Positions 36,829 to 45,721 of a stretch of DNA of 64,000 nucleotides are shown here, one piece after another. Positions within the stretch are counted from its first letter, which is position 1. Every line of letters starts with the position of its first letter. Source of the DNA: Flavobacterium faecale. GTDB lineage: Bacteria; Bacteroidota; Bacteroidia; Flavobacteriales; Flavobacteriaceae. Both the position numbers and the translations under genes were made by a program. The DNA lies in assembly GCF_003076455.1 (NCBI RefSeq), contig NZ_CP020918.1, positions 3,446,001 to 3,510,000 of the forward strand, read 5' to 3'. Below the pieces are notes generated by a model. It was given only the letters and a program-made list of their open reading frames with translations. It did no database searches and had not been told where the DNA came from.

Positions 36829-37833
36829 ATGATCGAAGGAATATTATTAGCCATATTTGCAGGCTTGATGCTTGGCTTATACGCGCTACCAGAAAAATTT
36901 ACCAAGGATTTCAAATATGAAAACACTTGGAGTTTGTTCTTTTTACTAACCATGTTCGTCGTGCCTATCATCGCATCGGTTACTTTAATTGATGGTTTTT
37001 CGACTATTTTCAGCGAAATGCCAACAGATATTTTAATCAAAATGGGATTGGCTAGTTTCCTGTGGGGAATCGGAGTGATGATGTGGAGTAAAGCCATCAA
37101 TTACATCGGTCTTTCATTAGGATTTTCGTTATTTATCGGAACCGTAATTTTAGTTGGTTCTCTACTTCCATTTATTGTAGAAGACCTTCCTCCTGCTAAC
37201 AAATTAACTTTAATTCTTATCGGTTTATTCATTGTTTTGATTGGAATTTTCGCCAACGGAAAAGCAGGATACGCTAGAGAAAGCGCTGAGAAAAAAGAAG
37301 AAAGTACCGATTCTAAATCAATGACGACCGGAATCCTTATCGCTGTTATTGGTGGTTTATTGGCAACTGGTTTCAGTTATGCCAATGCAGTGGGTCGCCC
37401 GTACTTACATGACGCATGTCAAGCGCAAGGAAACGCCGATTGGATTACTGCCGTAGCTGTTATGTTTCCAATCTTCATCAGTGGTGGTCTAGTTATGACT
37501 GCTTATTTTGTATGGCAATTATCTGCCAAAAAAGCTTGGAACGACTTCAAAACACCATCTTTTAGCAAAAACTTTTTCTTGATTTTGGTAATGGCTGTTT
37601 TTCATTACGCAGCTTCTGCTTTGTTTGCTTTCGCGGCTTTCAAACTAGGAAATAGCGGAAATACTGTTGGTTACGCCATCTTCAATACTTCTTGTGTAGT
37701 AACTGCCATCATGAGCGGAATCGTAACCAAAGAATGGATCAATGCCTCGGCCAAAGCTAGAAATTTCCTTTACCTAGGACTAGCTTGTATGGTTGTCGGC
37801 ATTTTGTTTGTCGCTTTTGGAAACGGAGCTTAA
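36829..37833 (+). CDS. RhaT-like sugar transporter (DMT superfamily)
   Basis: 334 residues with about ten hydrophobic helices, beginning IEGILLAIFAGLMLGLYALP. The arrangement GLASFLWGIGVMMWSKAINY with a charged loop (KEESTDSK, about 160-167) between two five-helix halves resembles the L-rhamnose:proton symporter RhaT. It is the last gene of the L-AHG operon and should carry a monosaccharide such as L-AHG or a related sugar across the inner membrane. Substrate is inferred from context. A hairpin terminator follows. Confidence 0.85.
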   Translation: MIEGILLAIFAGLMLGLYALPEKFTKDFKYENTWSLFFLLTMFVVPIIASVTLIDGFSTIFSEMPTDILIKMGLASFLWGIGVMMWSKAINYIGLSLGFSLFIGTVILVGSLLPFIVEDLPPANKLTLILIGLFIVLIGIFANGKAGYARESAEKKEESTDSKSMTTGILIAVIGGLLATGFSYANAVGRPYLHDACQAQGNADWITAVAVMFPIFISGGLVMTAYFVWQLSAKKAWNDFKTPSFSKNFFLILVMAVFHYAASALFAFAAFKLGNSGNTVGYAIFNTSCVVTAIMSGIVTKEWINASAKARNFLYLGLACMVVGILFVAFGNGA

Positions 37834-37867
37834 TAACTCTATCAGATAGATTTTTATATGTTTAAGT

Positions 37868-37913
37868 ATCATTGAGAAGATTAATTAACTAATTTTCTCA
37901 ATGATTTTTTTTT
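37868..37913 (+). terminator. Terminator of the L-AHG operon
   Basis: The arms ATCATTGAGAAGATT (37868-37882) and AATTTTCTCAATGAT (37891-37905) pair nearly fully and are followed by a run of T. Confidence 0.88.
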
Positions 37914-37936
37914 AGAACTAAACCAAAAATTAATTT

Positions 37937-39193
37937 ATGAGTACATCCAAAAAAATACAATTCTGTAGTAGTTCTGTTTTGGCGTTACTATTACTACTTT
38001 CGATCAATAGCTTTTCCCAAAACACTACCGATGGTTTTCCTTTTATGCTACCAAAAGAAAAACCAAACCGAAAATTAAGTCGGGCAATGGAACGATTATA
38101 TGACAACTACTCGGCTCCAAAACCAGAAGACAATGAACTTTTCTCTCAGTTTAAATACACCGAAATCAAAGGTTTTGATTATAACAATCATGACGGAAAA
38201 ATTAGTCGTAGGGATCCCTCCAAAATCATTTTGCACAACGGCAAATATTATGTTTGGTACACCTACCGAAATACAGTAACACCGCCACAAGGAGCAGATA
38301 AAAGTAGCGAAACCATTCCGTCATCAGATTGGGATTTGGGCGAAATATGGTATGCAACCAGTACCGACGGTTTCAACTGGAAAGAAATAGGCGTGGCTGT
38401 CAAAAGACCTGCAAAACCAAATGTTGGCTGGCGTGCAGTTACCACTCCCGATATCTTAGTTTGGAAAGGTAAATTCTATTTGTACTACCAAGGTTTTATG
38501 GAAGCCAGCGGAAAAAGAGGTGACGATTGCCCAGTTGCCGTTTCCTATGCCGATTCGCCAGATGGCCCTTGGACTGCCTACAACAAAGTCGTAATTCCAA
38601 ATGGTGCCAAAAACGAATGGGATCAATTCTCGATTCACGATCCTTATCCCTTAGTTTACAAAGGAAAAATATATTTATATTACAAATCCGATACTGGTAT
38701 TACGCCACATTGGGTGCGCATGCAAGGTCTCGCAACGGCCGATAATCCTTTGGGTCCCTTTACCAAAAATCCTTTAAATCCAGTTATTTCATCAGGTCAT
38801 GAAACCTCTTTGTTTCCTTTTAAAAGCGGTATTGCAGCTTTGGTTTATAAAGATGGTAATGAGCACAACACGATTCAATATGCTGAAGATGGCGTAAATT
38901 TTGAAATTGCATCCATAACCGAATTAATGCCCTATGCTGCCGCTCCTTTTGTTCCCGATGCTTATACAGACACCAAGGACGGCAGGGGAATTACATGGGG
39001 ACTTTCTCATTTTATCAATCAAGGTGAAAAAGGAAAAAACCATTCTATTATGGTGCGATTTGATTGCGATCTGAGTCAAGATCTAAATGATCCCGAAATG
39101 AAAGAACACCGCGTTAATCATGACGTCGATGTATACCTGAGACAAGGCCTAAGCAACAAACAAAAACAACGCATTACTCAAGAAAACAAATAA
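37937..39193 (+). CDS. GH117-family protein, divergent clade, secreted
   Basis: 418 residues with a signal peptide (to NSFSQ, about residue 28). The GH117 dimerisation motif SxAxxR is residues 48-53 (SRAMER). Catalytic counterparts of AhgA are D93 (SRRDPSK), D235 (SIHDPYP), H288 and E289 (SSGHETS). Between the motifs it differs strongly from the AhgA of this window but closely resembles the protein at 62341. Agarolytic Zobellia carries similar extra GH117 paralogues whose specificity differs from neoagarobiose. It may cleave a modified alpha-L-linked residue, for example sulfated or methylated. It has its own terminator. Confidence 0.85.
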   Translation: MSTSKKIQFCSSSVLALLLLLSINSFSQNTTDGFPFMLPKEKPNRKLSRAMERLYDNYSAPKPEDNELFSQFKYTEIKGFDYNNHDGKISRRDPSKIILHNGKYYVWYTYRNTVTPPQGADKSSETIPSSDWDLGEIWYATSTDGFNWKEIGVAVKRPAKPNVGWRAVTTPDILVWKGKFYLYYQGFMEASGKRGDDCPVAVSYADSPDGPWTAYNKVVIPNGAKNEWDQFSIHDPYPLVYKGKIYLYYKSDTGITPHWVRMQGLATADNPLGPFTKNPLNPVISSGHETSLFPFKSGIAALVYKDGNEHNTIQYAEDGVNFEIASITELMPYAAAPFVPDAYTDTKDGRGITWGLSHFINQGEKGKNHSIMVRFDCDLSQDLNDPEMKEHRVNHDVDVYLRQGLSNKQKQRITQENK

Positions 39194-39221
39194 TCTTTTT
39201 TAGAATAGAAAGAAATATCAT

Positions 39222-39254
39222 AACCCGTTTAATTCATTTTAAACGGGTTTTTTG
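39222..39254 (+). terminator. Terminator after the GH117-like gene
   Basis: AACCCGTTT (39222-39230) and AAACGGGTT (39241-39249) form the stem, followed by a T run. Confidence 0.88.
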
Positions 39255-39279
39255 TTTTCAATTCTAATCAAATTTCAGT

Positions 39280-39400
39280 GCTTTTTTAGGAGCAGAAATA
39301 TTCCGCTTTTATGTGAATTTGGTTCCTGTTCTACGCTATATCTTTGCTTTTTTAAAGAAAAAAAGCAAAGGATGCCGCTGCGATCAGGGCTATCAGGAAA
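39280..39400. repeat. Intergenic hairpin repeat element, copy A
   Basis: Non-coding stretch between the terminator and the Kelch gene. It contains CTATATCTTTGC, a long hairpin (CTTTGCTTTTTT 39342-39353 with AAAAAAAGCAAAG 39358-39370), then GGATGCCGCTGCGATC. The same order (ATCTTT, hairpin, GGAT..CCGCT.C.ATC) occurs in copy B near 45790-45840. The flank 39400-39536 shows nothing recognisable. Confidence 0.65.
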
Positions 39401-39536
39401 TACCGTACTTTTATGTTGTTTTTTCCATAAACAATCCAAAATCAACTATCCGAAGCCCTCTAAACACCCAATTAACCATATGTTGCATCCTTTTAATCAT
39501 AGTAAACAAAGGCATCTATACCAAAAAACTACTTTT

Positions 39537-40571
39537 ATGAAAAATTTAAACCCAACAATGCTTCAGCTACTTCCAATAAAAAAACAACAGCTCCTTTTTG
39601 TCCTTATTTCGGGCATGATGGCGTTGGGATGTGGCCGAAAAACACAAAGTATCACCACAGCAACCAACAGGCAATGGCAAGAAGTAATTGCTACTGATGG
39701 CTCCAAACCAGTTGCGCGTCATGAAGCAGCTTTTGTGGGCATCAAAGACAAAATGTACCTATTAGGCGGACGCGGCATCCGTCCCGTAAGCATCTTTGAC
39801 ACACAAACAAAAAAATGGACCCTAGGCGCGAAAACACCTATTGAGTTGCACCATTTTCAGCCCGTAGTATACCAAGACAAAGTCTACATTATTGGCGCTT
39901 TAACAGGACAATACCCTGCAGAAGTTCCTGTTCCCGTAATTTATATTTACAACAGCACAACGAATACCTGGAGTACAGGCGATACCATTCCGCCAGCAAG
40001 ACTAAGGGGTTCAACTGGAAATGTGATTCAAAATGGCATTGTTTACCTGAGCTGCGGCATTACAAACGGCCACATTGATGGACATCAAAAGGAAATGGAC
40101 AGTTACAACATAAAAACTAGTGAATGGAAAGTACTTCCAGATGCTCCAAGATCAAGAGATCACTTTCAAGCCGTTGTAGCAAAAAATAAAATTTATGTCT
40201 TAGGTGGTCGATTATCACAAGCACCTCAAAAGACATTTTCAGAAACTATAGCAGAAGTAGATGTATTTGATATTAAAAAAAATACTTGGGAGACCATAAA
40301 AAATCCTATTCCAAACCAGCGAGCAGGAACATTTGCCACCTTTTTCAATAACAAAATTTTGGTAATAGGTGGAGAATCGATTCGACAAAACCAGGCACAC
40401 CATGAAATAGATGCCTTAGATATTGATACAAATACTTGGAGCGTTTATCCACATTTAATCACAGGACGACATGGTACTGGAGTGGTAACCTATAAGAACC
40501 AACTTTATATCGCCTCTGGTTGTGGCAATCGTGGAGGATCACCAGAATTACAAACAATGGAAAAATACTAA
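39537..40571 (+). CDS. Kelch-repeat lipoprotein
   Basis: 344 residues from the ATG at 39537. The frame is open further upstream, but that part is the hairpin repeat, and the lipoprotein signal (hydrophobic LLFVLISGMMALGC) starts here. At least five Kelch repeats with GG and spaced Tyr/Trp (MYLLGGRG, IYVLGGRL, ILVIGGES) build a beta-propeller. No catalytic residues can be named; it may bind glycan or act as a sugar mutarotase-like protein (NanM-type Kelch proteins do). It precedes a sulfatase gene by 13 bp, so they are one operon. Confidence 0.8.
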   Translation: MKNLNPTMLQLLPIKKQQLLFVLISGMMALGCGRKTQSITTATNRQWQEVIATDGSKPVARHEAAFVGIKDKMYLLGGRGIRPVSIFDTQTKKWTLGAKTPIELHHFQPVVYQDKVYIIGALTGQYPAEVPVPVIYIYNSTTNTWSTGDTIPPARLRGSTGNVIQNGIVYLSCGITNGHIDGHQKEMDSYNIKTSEWKVLPDAPRSRDHFQAVVAKNKIYVLGGRLSQAPQKTFSETIAEVDVFDIKKNTWETIKNPIPNQRAGTFATFFNNKILVIGGESIRQNQAHHEIDALDIDTNTWSVYPHLITGRHGTGVVTYKNQLYIASGCGNRGGSPELQTMEKY

Positions 40572-40584
40572 TTACTATATAAAA

Positions 40585-42402
40585 ATGAGAACAATAAAAA
40601 TCACGACGCTATTAAGTGTTTTAATTATTAGTTGCGCTTCCAAAAACGAAGCACAAACGTCCAAAAACAGCAAACCCAACGTAATTCTGGTTATGACCGA
40701 TGACCAAGGATACGGAGATCTAGCAGTTCACGGAAATACGATTATAAAGACACCCGAGATTGACCAGTTTTATAAAGAGAGTTACCACTTAACCGATTTT
40801 CACGTGGGCCCTACCTGCGCCCCTACCCGTTCTGGACTTATGACCGGACGCTATGCGGACGAAGTAGGAGTTTGGCACACAGTTGGTGGTTGGTCATTGT
40901 TGCGTGAAAACGAAAAAACATTAGGTGATATGTTTACCCAAGCAGGTTACGTTACTGGTGGTTTTGGTAAATGGCACTTAGGTGACAATTATGATTTTAA
41001 ACCTGAAAACAGAGGTTTTCAACAAACCGTGATGCACCAAGGTGGTGGAGTCGAGCAAACTCCTGACTATTGGGGGAATACCTATTTTAATGACACCTAC
41101 TTCAAAAACGGAAAACCACAAAAATATACTGGCTATTGTACGGATGTATTTTTTGGAGAAGCGATTGACTTTATTAAAACAAACAAAGACAAACCGTTCT
41201 TCTGTTACATTGCAACCAATGCGCCACACGGTCCGTACAATGTACCTGTTGAATACTACAATATGTACAAAGACTTAAGCGATGATGTACTATCTGACTC
41301 TCAAAAACGTTTTTACGGAATGATTACCAATGCTGATGAAAATTTTGGTAAACTAAGAAAATCTATTAAGCAACTTGGTATCGCTGACAATACGATTTTG
41401 ATTTTCATGACCGATAACGGAACATCAAACGGTTACAATAATAAGGATGGAAAAGTAAGAGGTTTCAATGCTGGTATGAAAGGAAATAAAGGTAGTGAAT
41501 ACGAAGGCGGACACCGTGTACCCTTTTTCATTTACTGGAAAAACGGAAAAATAACCGGTTCAAAAGATATTACTGCTTTGACAGCCAATGTAGATATCAT
41601 GCCTACTCTTGCCGACTTATGTGGAATTCAATTACCAAAAGGTCACTTAGAATTGGAAGGAAAAAGTTTTGTACCCTTGTTGAGAGGAAAAGCTTTTGAT
41701 ACCAACAGAATTCTAATCACCGATTCGCAACGTGTACAAGAACCAAGAAAATGGAAAAACACTTCGGTGATGCAAGACAAATGGCGATTAATCAACGGTA
41801 AAGAATTGTACAACATCACGAATGATCCTGGACAAAAAAACAATATTGCTAGTAAAAACCCAAAAAAAGTTGTTGAATTAACCAACTTTTATGACCAATG
41901 GTGGAACAAAACAGTACCAACGTTCAAAGATGTGGTTTCGTTTAAAGTAGGAACCAAACAAGAAAACCCTATTACCCTAACCGCACACGACGTACATGGC
42001 GCTGAAGGAAAACAACCTTGGAATCAAACACTAATTCGTAATGGAGCCATGGGATTGGGCTATTGGAACGTTGATATTGTGGAAGAAGGAAACTACGAAA
42101 TAGAATTACGTCGTTACCCTATCGAATCGAAATTAGCGCTTAATGCCGTTGCCAAAGGCATATCAAAACAAGAACTACCTGGTTTAGAAAATCCAGTTCC
42201 TGCTGGAATAAAAATGAATTATGTAACAGCGATTGTTCAATTTGGTAATGGAAATAAAGAAGAAACAAAAGTAGATCCAAACGCACTTTCGGCAAATTTC
42301 AAAATGCATTTAAAATCTGGTAAGACCATCTTGAACGCCAACTTCATTGACAATAAGGGACAAGAAAACGTAGCTTACTATGTTTATATCAAAAAAGTAT
42401 AA
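40585..42402 (+). CDS. S1-family sulfatase, lipoprotein, with C-terminal beta-sandwich
   Basis: 605 residues from ATG 40585, chosen because it gives a lipoprotein signal (VLIISC, Cys14). Metal site VMTDDQGYGD is present. The signature is C78-A-P-T-R82 followed by SGLMTGRYADE: Thr replaces the usual Ser of CxPSR, which is tolerated in some Cys-type sulfatases. FGKWHLGDN and MTDNGTSNG follow. After about residue 450 an additional beta-sandwich domain (TLTAHDVHGAE onwards) extends the protein. It probably desulfates oligosaccharides of the galactan at the cell surface or in the periplasm. It shares an operon with the Kelch lipoprotein and the small protein downstream. Confidence 0.9.
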   Translation: MRTIKITTLLSVLIISCASKNEAQTSKNSKPNVILVMTDDQGYGDLAVHGNTIIKTPEIDQFYKESYHLTDFHVGPTCAPTRSGLMTGRYADEVGVWHTVGGWSLLRENEKTLGDMFTQAGYVTGGFGKWHLGDNYDFKPENRGFQQTVMHQGGGVEQTPDYWGNTYFNDTYFKNGKPQKYTGYCTDVFFGEAIDFIKTNKDKPFFCYIATNAPHGPYNVPVEYYNMYKDLSDDVLSDSQKRFYGMITNADENFGKLRKSIKQLGIADNTILIFMTDNGTSNGYNNKDGKVRGFNAGMKGNKGSEYEGGHRVPFFIYWKNGKITGSKDITALTANVDIMPTLADLCGIQLPKGHLELEGKSFVPLLRGKAFDTNRILITDSQRVQEPRKWKNTSVMQDKWRLINGKELYNITNDPGQKNNIASKNPKKVVELTNFYDQWWNKTVPTFKDVVSFKVGTKQENPITLTAHDVHGAEGKQPWNQTLIRNGAMGLGYWNVDIVEEGNYEIELRRYPIESKLALNAVAKGISKQELPGLENPVPAGIKMNYVTAIVQFGNGNKEETKVDPNALSANFKMHLKSGKTILNANFIDNKGQENVAYYVYIKKV

Positions 42403-42462
42403 TCTCAGATAAAGAGACGAATTTTAAAATCAAAATCAACTAATCCAAAAACCACAACAACC

Positions 42463-42762
42463 ATGAAAAAATTATTAGTTATTGCTGCCTTAGCACTTTG
42501 TACAACTGCAATGAATGCACAAGAGAAAAAAAGTCTTGAAAATGGTGCCAAAGAATTGAATTTACCTATTGAGCAAGTAGACCAATTAAAATCCATGGCA
42601 GCCGAAAGAACGCAAAAAATTCAAGATGTAAAAAAACTAAAACTAGAGAGCGCAGAAGAAAAAGCCAAAATTCAAGAAATCAACAAAGAATATTGGCCAA
42701 AAACACAACGCATCCTAGGACCAGAAAAAATGAAAGAATGGAATGCATATTGGCAAAAATAA
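42463..42762 (+). CDS. Small secreted helical protein, Spy/LTxxQ-like
   Basis: 99 residues: a signal peptide (MKKLLVIAALALCTTAMNAQ) and about 79 charged helical residues. LNLPIEQVDQLKSM and ILGPEKMKEW resemble the paired LTxxQ motifs of Spy/CpxP-type periplasmic proteins, but the match is loose. It lies 60 bp after the sulfatase and is followed by a terminator. It may assist folding of secreted PUL enzymes; no function is established. Confidence 0.7.
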   Translation: MKKLLVIAALALCTTAMNAQEKKSLENGAKELNLPIEQVDQLKSMAAERTQKIQDVKKLKLESAEEKAKIQEINKEYWPKTQRILGPEKMKEWNAYWQK

Positions 42763-42779
42763 AATCTAGTACAGAAATT

Positions 42780-42810
42780 AAGGAGCGTTTAAAAACGCTC
42801 CTTTTTTTTT
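42780..42810 (+). terminator. Terminator of the Kelch-sulfatase operon
   Basis: AAGGAGCGTTT and AAACGCTCCTT form a strong stem followed by nine T residues. Confidence 0.95.
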
Positions 42811-42905
42811 GAAAATTAATAAAACTGTAATCTATTTCCATTTGCTCATTTGTTATCATCTTAGATTCAAGTGATAAATGCAACACTCCTTATTTGTTTA
42901 AATAA

Positions 42906-42957
42906 AGCCTACTGATAAGTCTTGAAGATCTAGATCTTCAAGACTTATCAGTAGGCT
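42906..42957. repeat. Perfect 52-bp palindrome upstream of the IS30 transposase
   Basis: The arms of 26 bp (42906-42931 and 42932-42957) are exact reverse complements with no loop; the centre reads GATCTAGATC. It lies inside the IS30 element, 47 bp before the transposase ATG and next to a candidate -7 box. It could form a hairpin that stops incoming transcripts, or be an operator. Confidence 0.95.
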
Positions 42958-42974
42958 ACGAAAAAAATTTCTCT

Positions 42975-42982
42975 TATTTTTG
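42975..42982 (+). promoter_or_regulatory. Candidate -7 box of the IS30 transposase
   Basis: TATTTTTG fits TAnnTTTG, 22 bp before the ATG. Its -33 position would overlap the right arm of the palindrome. Confidence 0.5.
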
Positions 42983-43004
42983 GGTTACTAAGCACAAAAA
43001 AAAG

Positions 43005-43967
43005 ATGTCACATTTAACGATTGAACAAAGATACGAAATTGCTACACTTCGTTCACAAGGATTTTCAATGAGTAAAATTGGAGGGTTTATAGGTAGAGAT
43101 AAATCTGTAATTTCAAGAGAGCTATCCAGAAATTCCGATCAAAGAAATAATGTTTATAAAGCTAAATTAGCCCAAAGTAAGGCCAGTATTCGACAGCATG
43201 AAAAAGCTAAGAAAATACGCTTTACTGAACAGATAAAAGCACGTGTTATTCATCTTTTAGAAGAAGATTTCAGTCCTGAACAAATAGTAGGATATTGCAG
43301 TGATAAAAACTTTGAATGTGTTTCGATTGAAACAATTTATCAATTCATTTGGAGCGACAAAAAGAAAGGCGGACAACATTATAAGCACCTACGCACAAAA
43401 GGAAAGCGATATGCTAAAAGAGGGGCTTTAAAAGGCTCAAGAGGTATTATTAAAGATAGAGTTGGTATTGAAAACAGGCCGTTGGTTGTAGAAGAAAAGC
43501 AAAGAATTGGGGATTTAGAAATTGATTTGGTAATAGGTAAAAATCACAAAGGAGCTTTGTTAACAATAAATGACAGAGCATCAGGTGTGCTTAAAATGGC
43601 TAAAATAAACAGTAAGGAATCACAAGAAATTCAGGAGAAATTAATTGAATTATTAATGGATTGGAAGCCCATTTTGCACACCATTACATCTGATAATGGG
43701 AAAGAGTTCGCTAACCATAAAAAAGTATCTGAAATATTAGAAATCTCATACTTCTTTGCCAACCCATATTGTAGTTGGGAAAGAGGTGCTAATGAAAATT
43801 TAAATGGTTTAGTAAGACAATATTTTCCAAAAAAATATAACTTTGATTTAATAACAGAAGAAGAGGTTTTAAGAGTAACAAATAAATTAAATAACAGACC
43901 CAGAAAAAGATTTGGTTTTAAAAGTCCAAATGAAATTTTTGAGCAAAAACTTAAACAATGTGCATAA
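43005..43967 (+). CDS. IS30-family transposase
   Basis: 320 residues, typical of IS30. The N-terminal helix-turn-helix reads LTIEQRYEIATLRSQGFSMS then IGRDKSVISRELSRN. The DDE catalytic domain shows GDLEIDLVIG, ITSDNGKEFANH and GANENLNGLVRQYFPK, giving the D, D and E residues. The C-terminus RPRKRFGFKSPNEIF is also characteristic. It appears complete and potentially active. Confidence 0.96.
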   Translation: MSHLTIEQRYEIATLRSQGFSMSKIGGFIGRDKSVISRELSRNSDQRNNVYKAKLAQSKASIRQHEKAKKIRFTEQIKARVIHLLEEDFSPEQIVGYCSDKNFECVSIETIYQFIWSDKKKGGQHYKHLRTKGKRYAKRGALKGSRGIIKDRVGIENRPLVVEEKQRIGDLEIDLVIGKNHKGALLTINDRASGVLKMAKINSKESQEIQEKLIELLMDWKPILHTITSDNGKEFANHKKVSEILEISYFFANPYCSWERGANENLNGLVRQYFPKKYNFDLITEEEVLRVTNKLNNRPRKRFGFKSPNEIFEQKLKQCA

Positions 43968-43990
43968 GGTTGCATTTGTTAATTGAATCC

Positions 43991-44273
43991 ACCAATAATA
44001 ACTTCTATATAGTTTTTTTTTTATAACGTATAAGTTGAGGTCCGTGTTAAGTTAAACAGATGATTGTTATATTTTTAAAAATCATGCGTTTACCCTGAAT
44101 GTCTTTGTAAGTACATTTTAAGGATACATTTCAACTATCCAAGGTGTTCTTTTATTTAGAAAACCATATCGCTTAGTATCAAAATCATCTGTTAATCAAA
44201 AAACAGATACTATTCTTCATTTTTGTATATCCAGAAATCAGATTACACTCACCTTCTAAACGTGAAGACACAA
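43991..44273 (+). promoter_or_regulatory. Upstream region of the GH28-like gene
   Basis: No gene seen. CATTTTTG (44218-44225) is one mismatch from TAnnTTTG and lies about 48 bp before the ATG, so the GH28-like gene may keep its own promoter despite the IS30 insertion. Candidate only. Confidence 0.35.
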
Positions 44274-45695
44274 ATGAAAAACAATACGCTTCTTAAAATG
44301 GCACTAATTGCAATTGCCGTAATTTCCTTTTTCAATTTCGAAACCAAAAAAACTTGGGATGTTCGTGATTTTGGAGCCAAAGGAGATAACAATACGCTAA
44401 ACACAAAAGCCATTCAGTCCGCAATTGACGCTTGTAATCAATCTGGCGGGGGAACTGTTCTTATTGAAGACGGAATCTACATTTCGGGTACGCTATTATT
44501 AAAAGATAATGTAACCCTAAAAGTAGAGAACAATACAACACTTTTGGGTAGCGACAACCCAAATGATTACATTAGCATTGATCCTTTTGTCGATGCCACA
44601 GGACAACTGCGCGGAAAATGTTTGGTTGGAGCCATAGATGTAAAAAACATCGGGATTATTGGAAAAGGTACTATCGATGGCCGAGGAGAACTTTTTACAC
44701 CCAAAAAAGTAGAAGAAACGCTAAAACGCATTGGCGAAAAAGAAAAACTGTCGCAACTGGACTTAAAAGAAAGTGCTTTGTACGACGGTGGAAAAGTCAA
44801 AAAATTTGACCGCCCGTTTTTGGTTCGTTTGGTGCGTTCCAGCACTATTTTATTAAAGGACATTCACCTTCGTCAGCCTGCTGCTTGGACATTGCACATC
44901 TTTCAATGCAACGATTTTGAAATCGATAAAATTGATATTCACAGTCACGCCAATCAAAATAATGATGCCATAGATATTGATTCTAGCACCAACGGATTGA
45001 TTAAAAATTGTACGATTGATTATGGTGACGATGCGATTTGTTTTAAAACAACCAGCCCAAAACCGACACAAAATATAAAAGTGCTTAATTGTAAAATTAA
45101 AAGCGAATGGGGTGCCATAAAATTTGGTACCGAGTCCATGGGCGACTTTCGCGACATTACTGTAAAAGATTGTTTTATACATGATACAAGAGGTGGTGGA
45201 ATCAAAATTTTGAGTGTTGATGGAGCCAATATCAACAACGTTTTGATAGACAACATCAAAATGGAAAATGTAGAAATGCCTATTTTTATTCGCTTAGGTG
45301 AACGTGGATTGGTCTATCGTGACACACCCAAACAACCCGTAGGTACGATTAATAATGTGGTTATTTCCAACATTAATGCCGTTTCTAGAAAACTAGAAGA
45401 TTGCCGAATCAAACCTACCGTTGGTTTCTTTTTCACCGGTACACCCAACCATAAAATTGGGAATATCAAATTGAAAAACATCAAAATCAGTTTACCTGGT
45501 GGTGGAACTGAAAAAGACAACGAAATTATAGTTCCCGAAAATGAATTACAATATCCCGAATTCACAAAACTTGGCGCCGTTCCTGCTTATGGTATGTATG
45601 CTCGACACATCGAAAAATTAGAAACAAAAAACATCCATTTCTCTTTGCAAAACAGTGATAAACGAAAAGAAATTGTGCTGGAGGATGTTAATTAA
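44274..45695 (+). CDS. GH28-family-like glycosidase (parallel beta-helix)
   Basis: 473 residues from ATG 44274; this start gives a hydrophobic signal (MALIAIAVISFF). Polygalacturonase landmarks are present: WDVRDFGAKGD near the start, then NNDAIDIDSS in place of the usual NTDG(I/L)D, and DYGDDAICFK with the paired catalytic Asp. The later RIK motif is not clear, and SEWGAIKFGTES is typical of a bacterial GH28 side group. It may hydrolyse an alpha-linked acidic or deoxy sugar rather than pectin. It probably starts the operon with GH29 and the third sulfatase. Confidence 0.82.
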   Translation: MKNNTLLKMALIAIAVISFFNFETKKTWDVRDFGAKGDNNTLNTKAIQSAIDACNQSGGGTVLIEDGIYISGTLLLKDNVTLKVENNTTLLGSDNPNDYISIDPFVDATGQLRGKCLVGAIDVKNIGIIGKGTIDGRGELFTPKKVEETLKRIGEKEKLSQLDLKESALYDGGKVKKFDRPFLVRLVRSSTILLKDIHLRQPAAWTLHIFQCNDFEIDKIDIHSHANQNNDAIDIDSSTNGLIKNCTIDYGDDAICFKTTSPKPTQNIKVLNCKIKSEWGAIKFGTESMGDFRDITVKDCFIHDTRGGGIKILSVDGANINNVLIDNIKMENVEMPIFIRLGERGLVYRDTPKQPVGTINNVVISNINAVSRKLEDCRIKPTVGFFFTGTPNHKIGNIKLKNIKISLPGGGTEKDNEIIVPENELQYPEFTKLGAVPAYGMYARHIEKLETKNIHFSLQNSDKRKEIVLEDVN

Positions 45696-45721
45696 AAAAT
45701 AAAAGATAAACTATTTAATTT

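Larger units (their letters stand above)
42864..43990 (+). mobile_element. IS30-family insertion sequence, about 1127 bp
   Basis: Imperfect terminal inverted repeats GATTCAAGTGATAAATGC... (42864-42884) and its counterpart (43970-43990) match at 18 of 21 positions. They enclose one IS30-type transposase gene. Size and repeat length are typical of the family. The exact target duplication (2-3 bp expected) could not be defined. The element landed between a terminator and the GH28 gene, so it interrupts no gene. Confidence 0.88.

Noticed and set aside
39252..39536. N-terminal extension of the Kelch lipoprotein (95 more codons)
   Set aside because: The extension translates the hairpin repeat element, and the lipoprotein signal begins at 39537.
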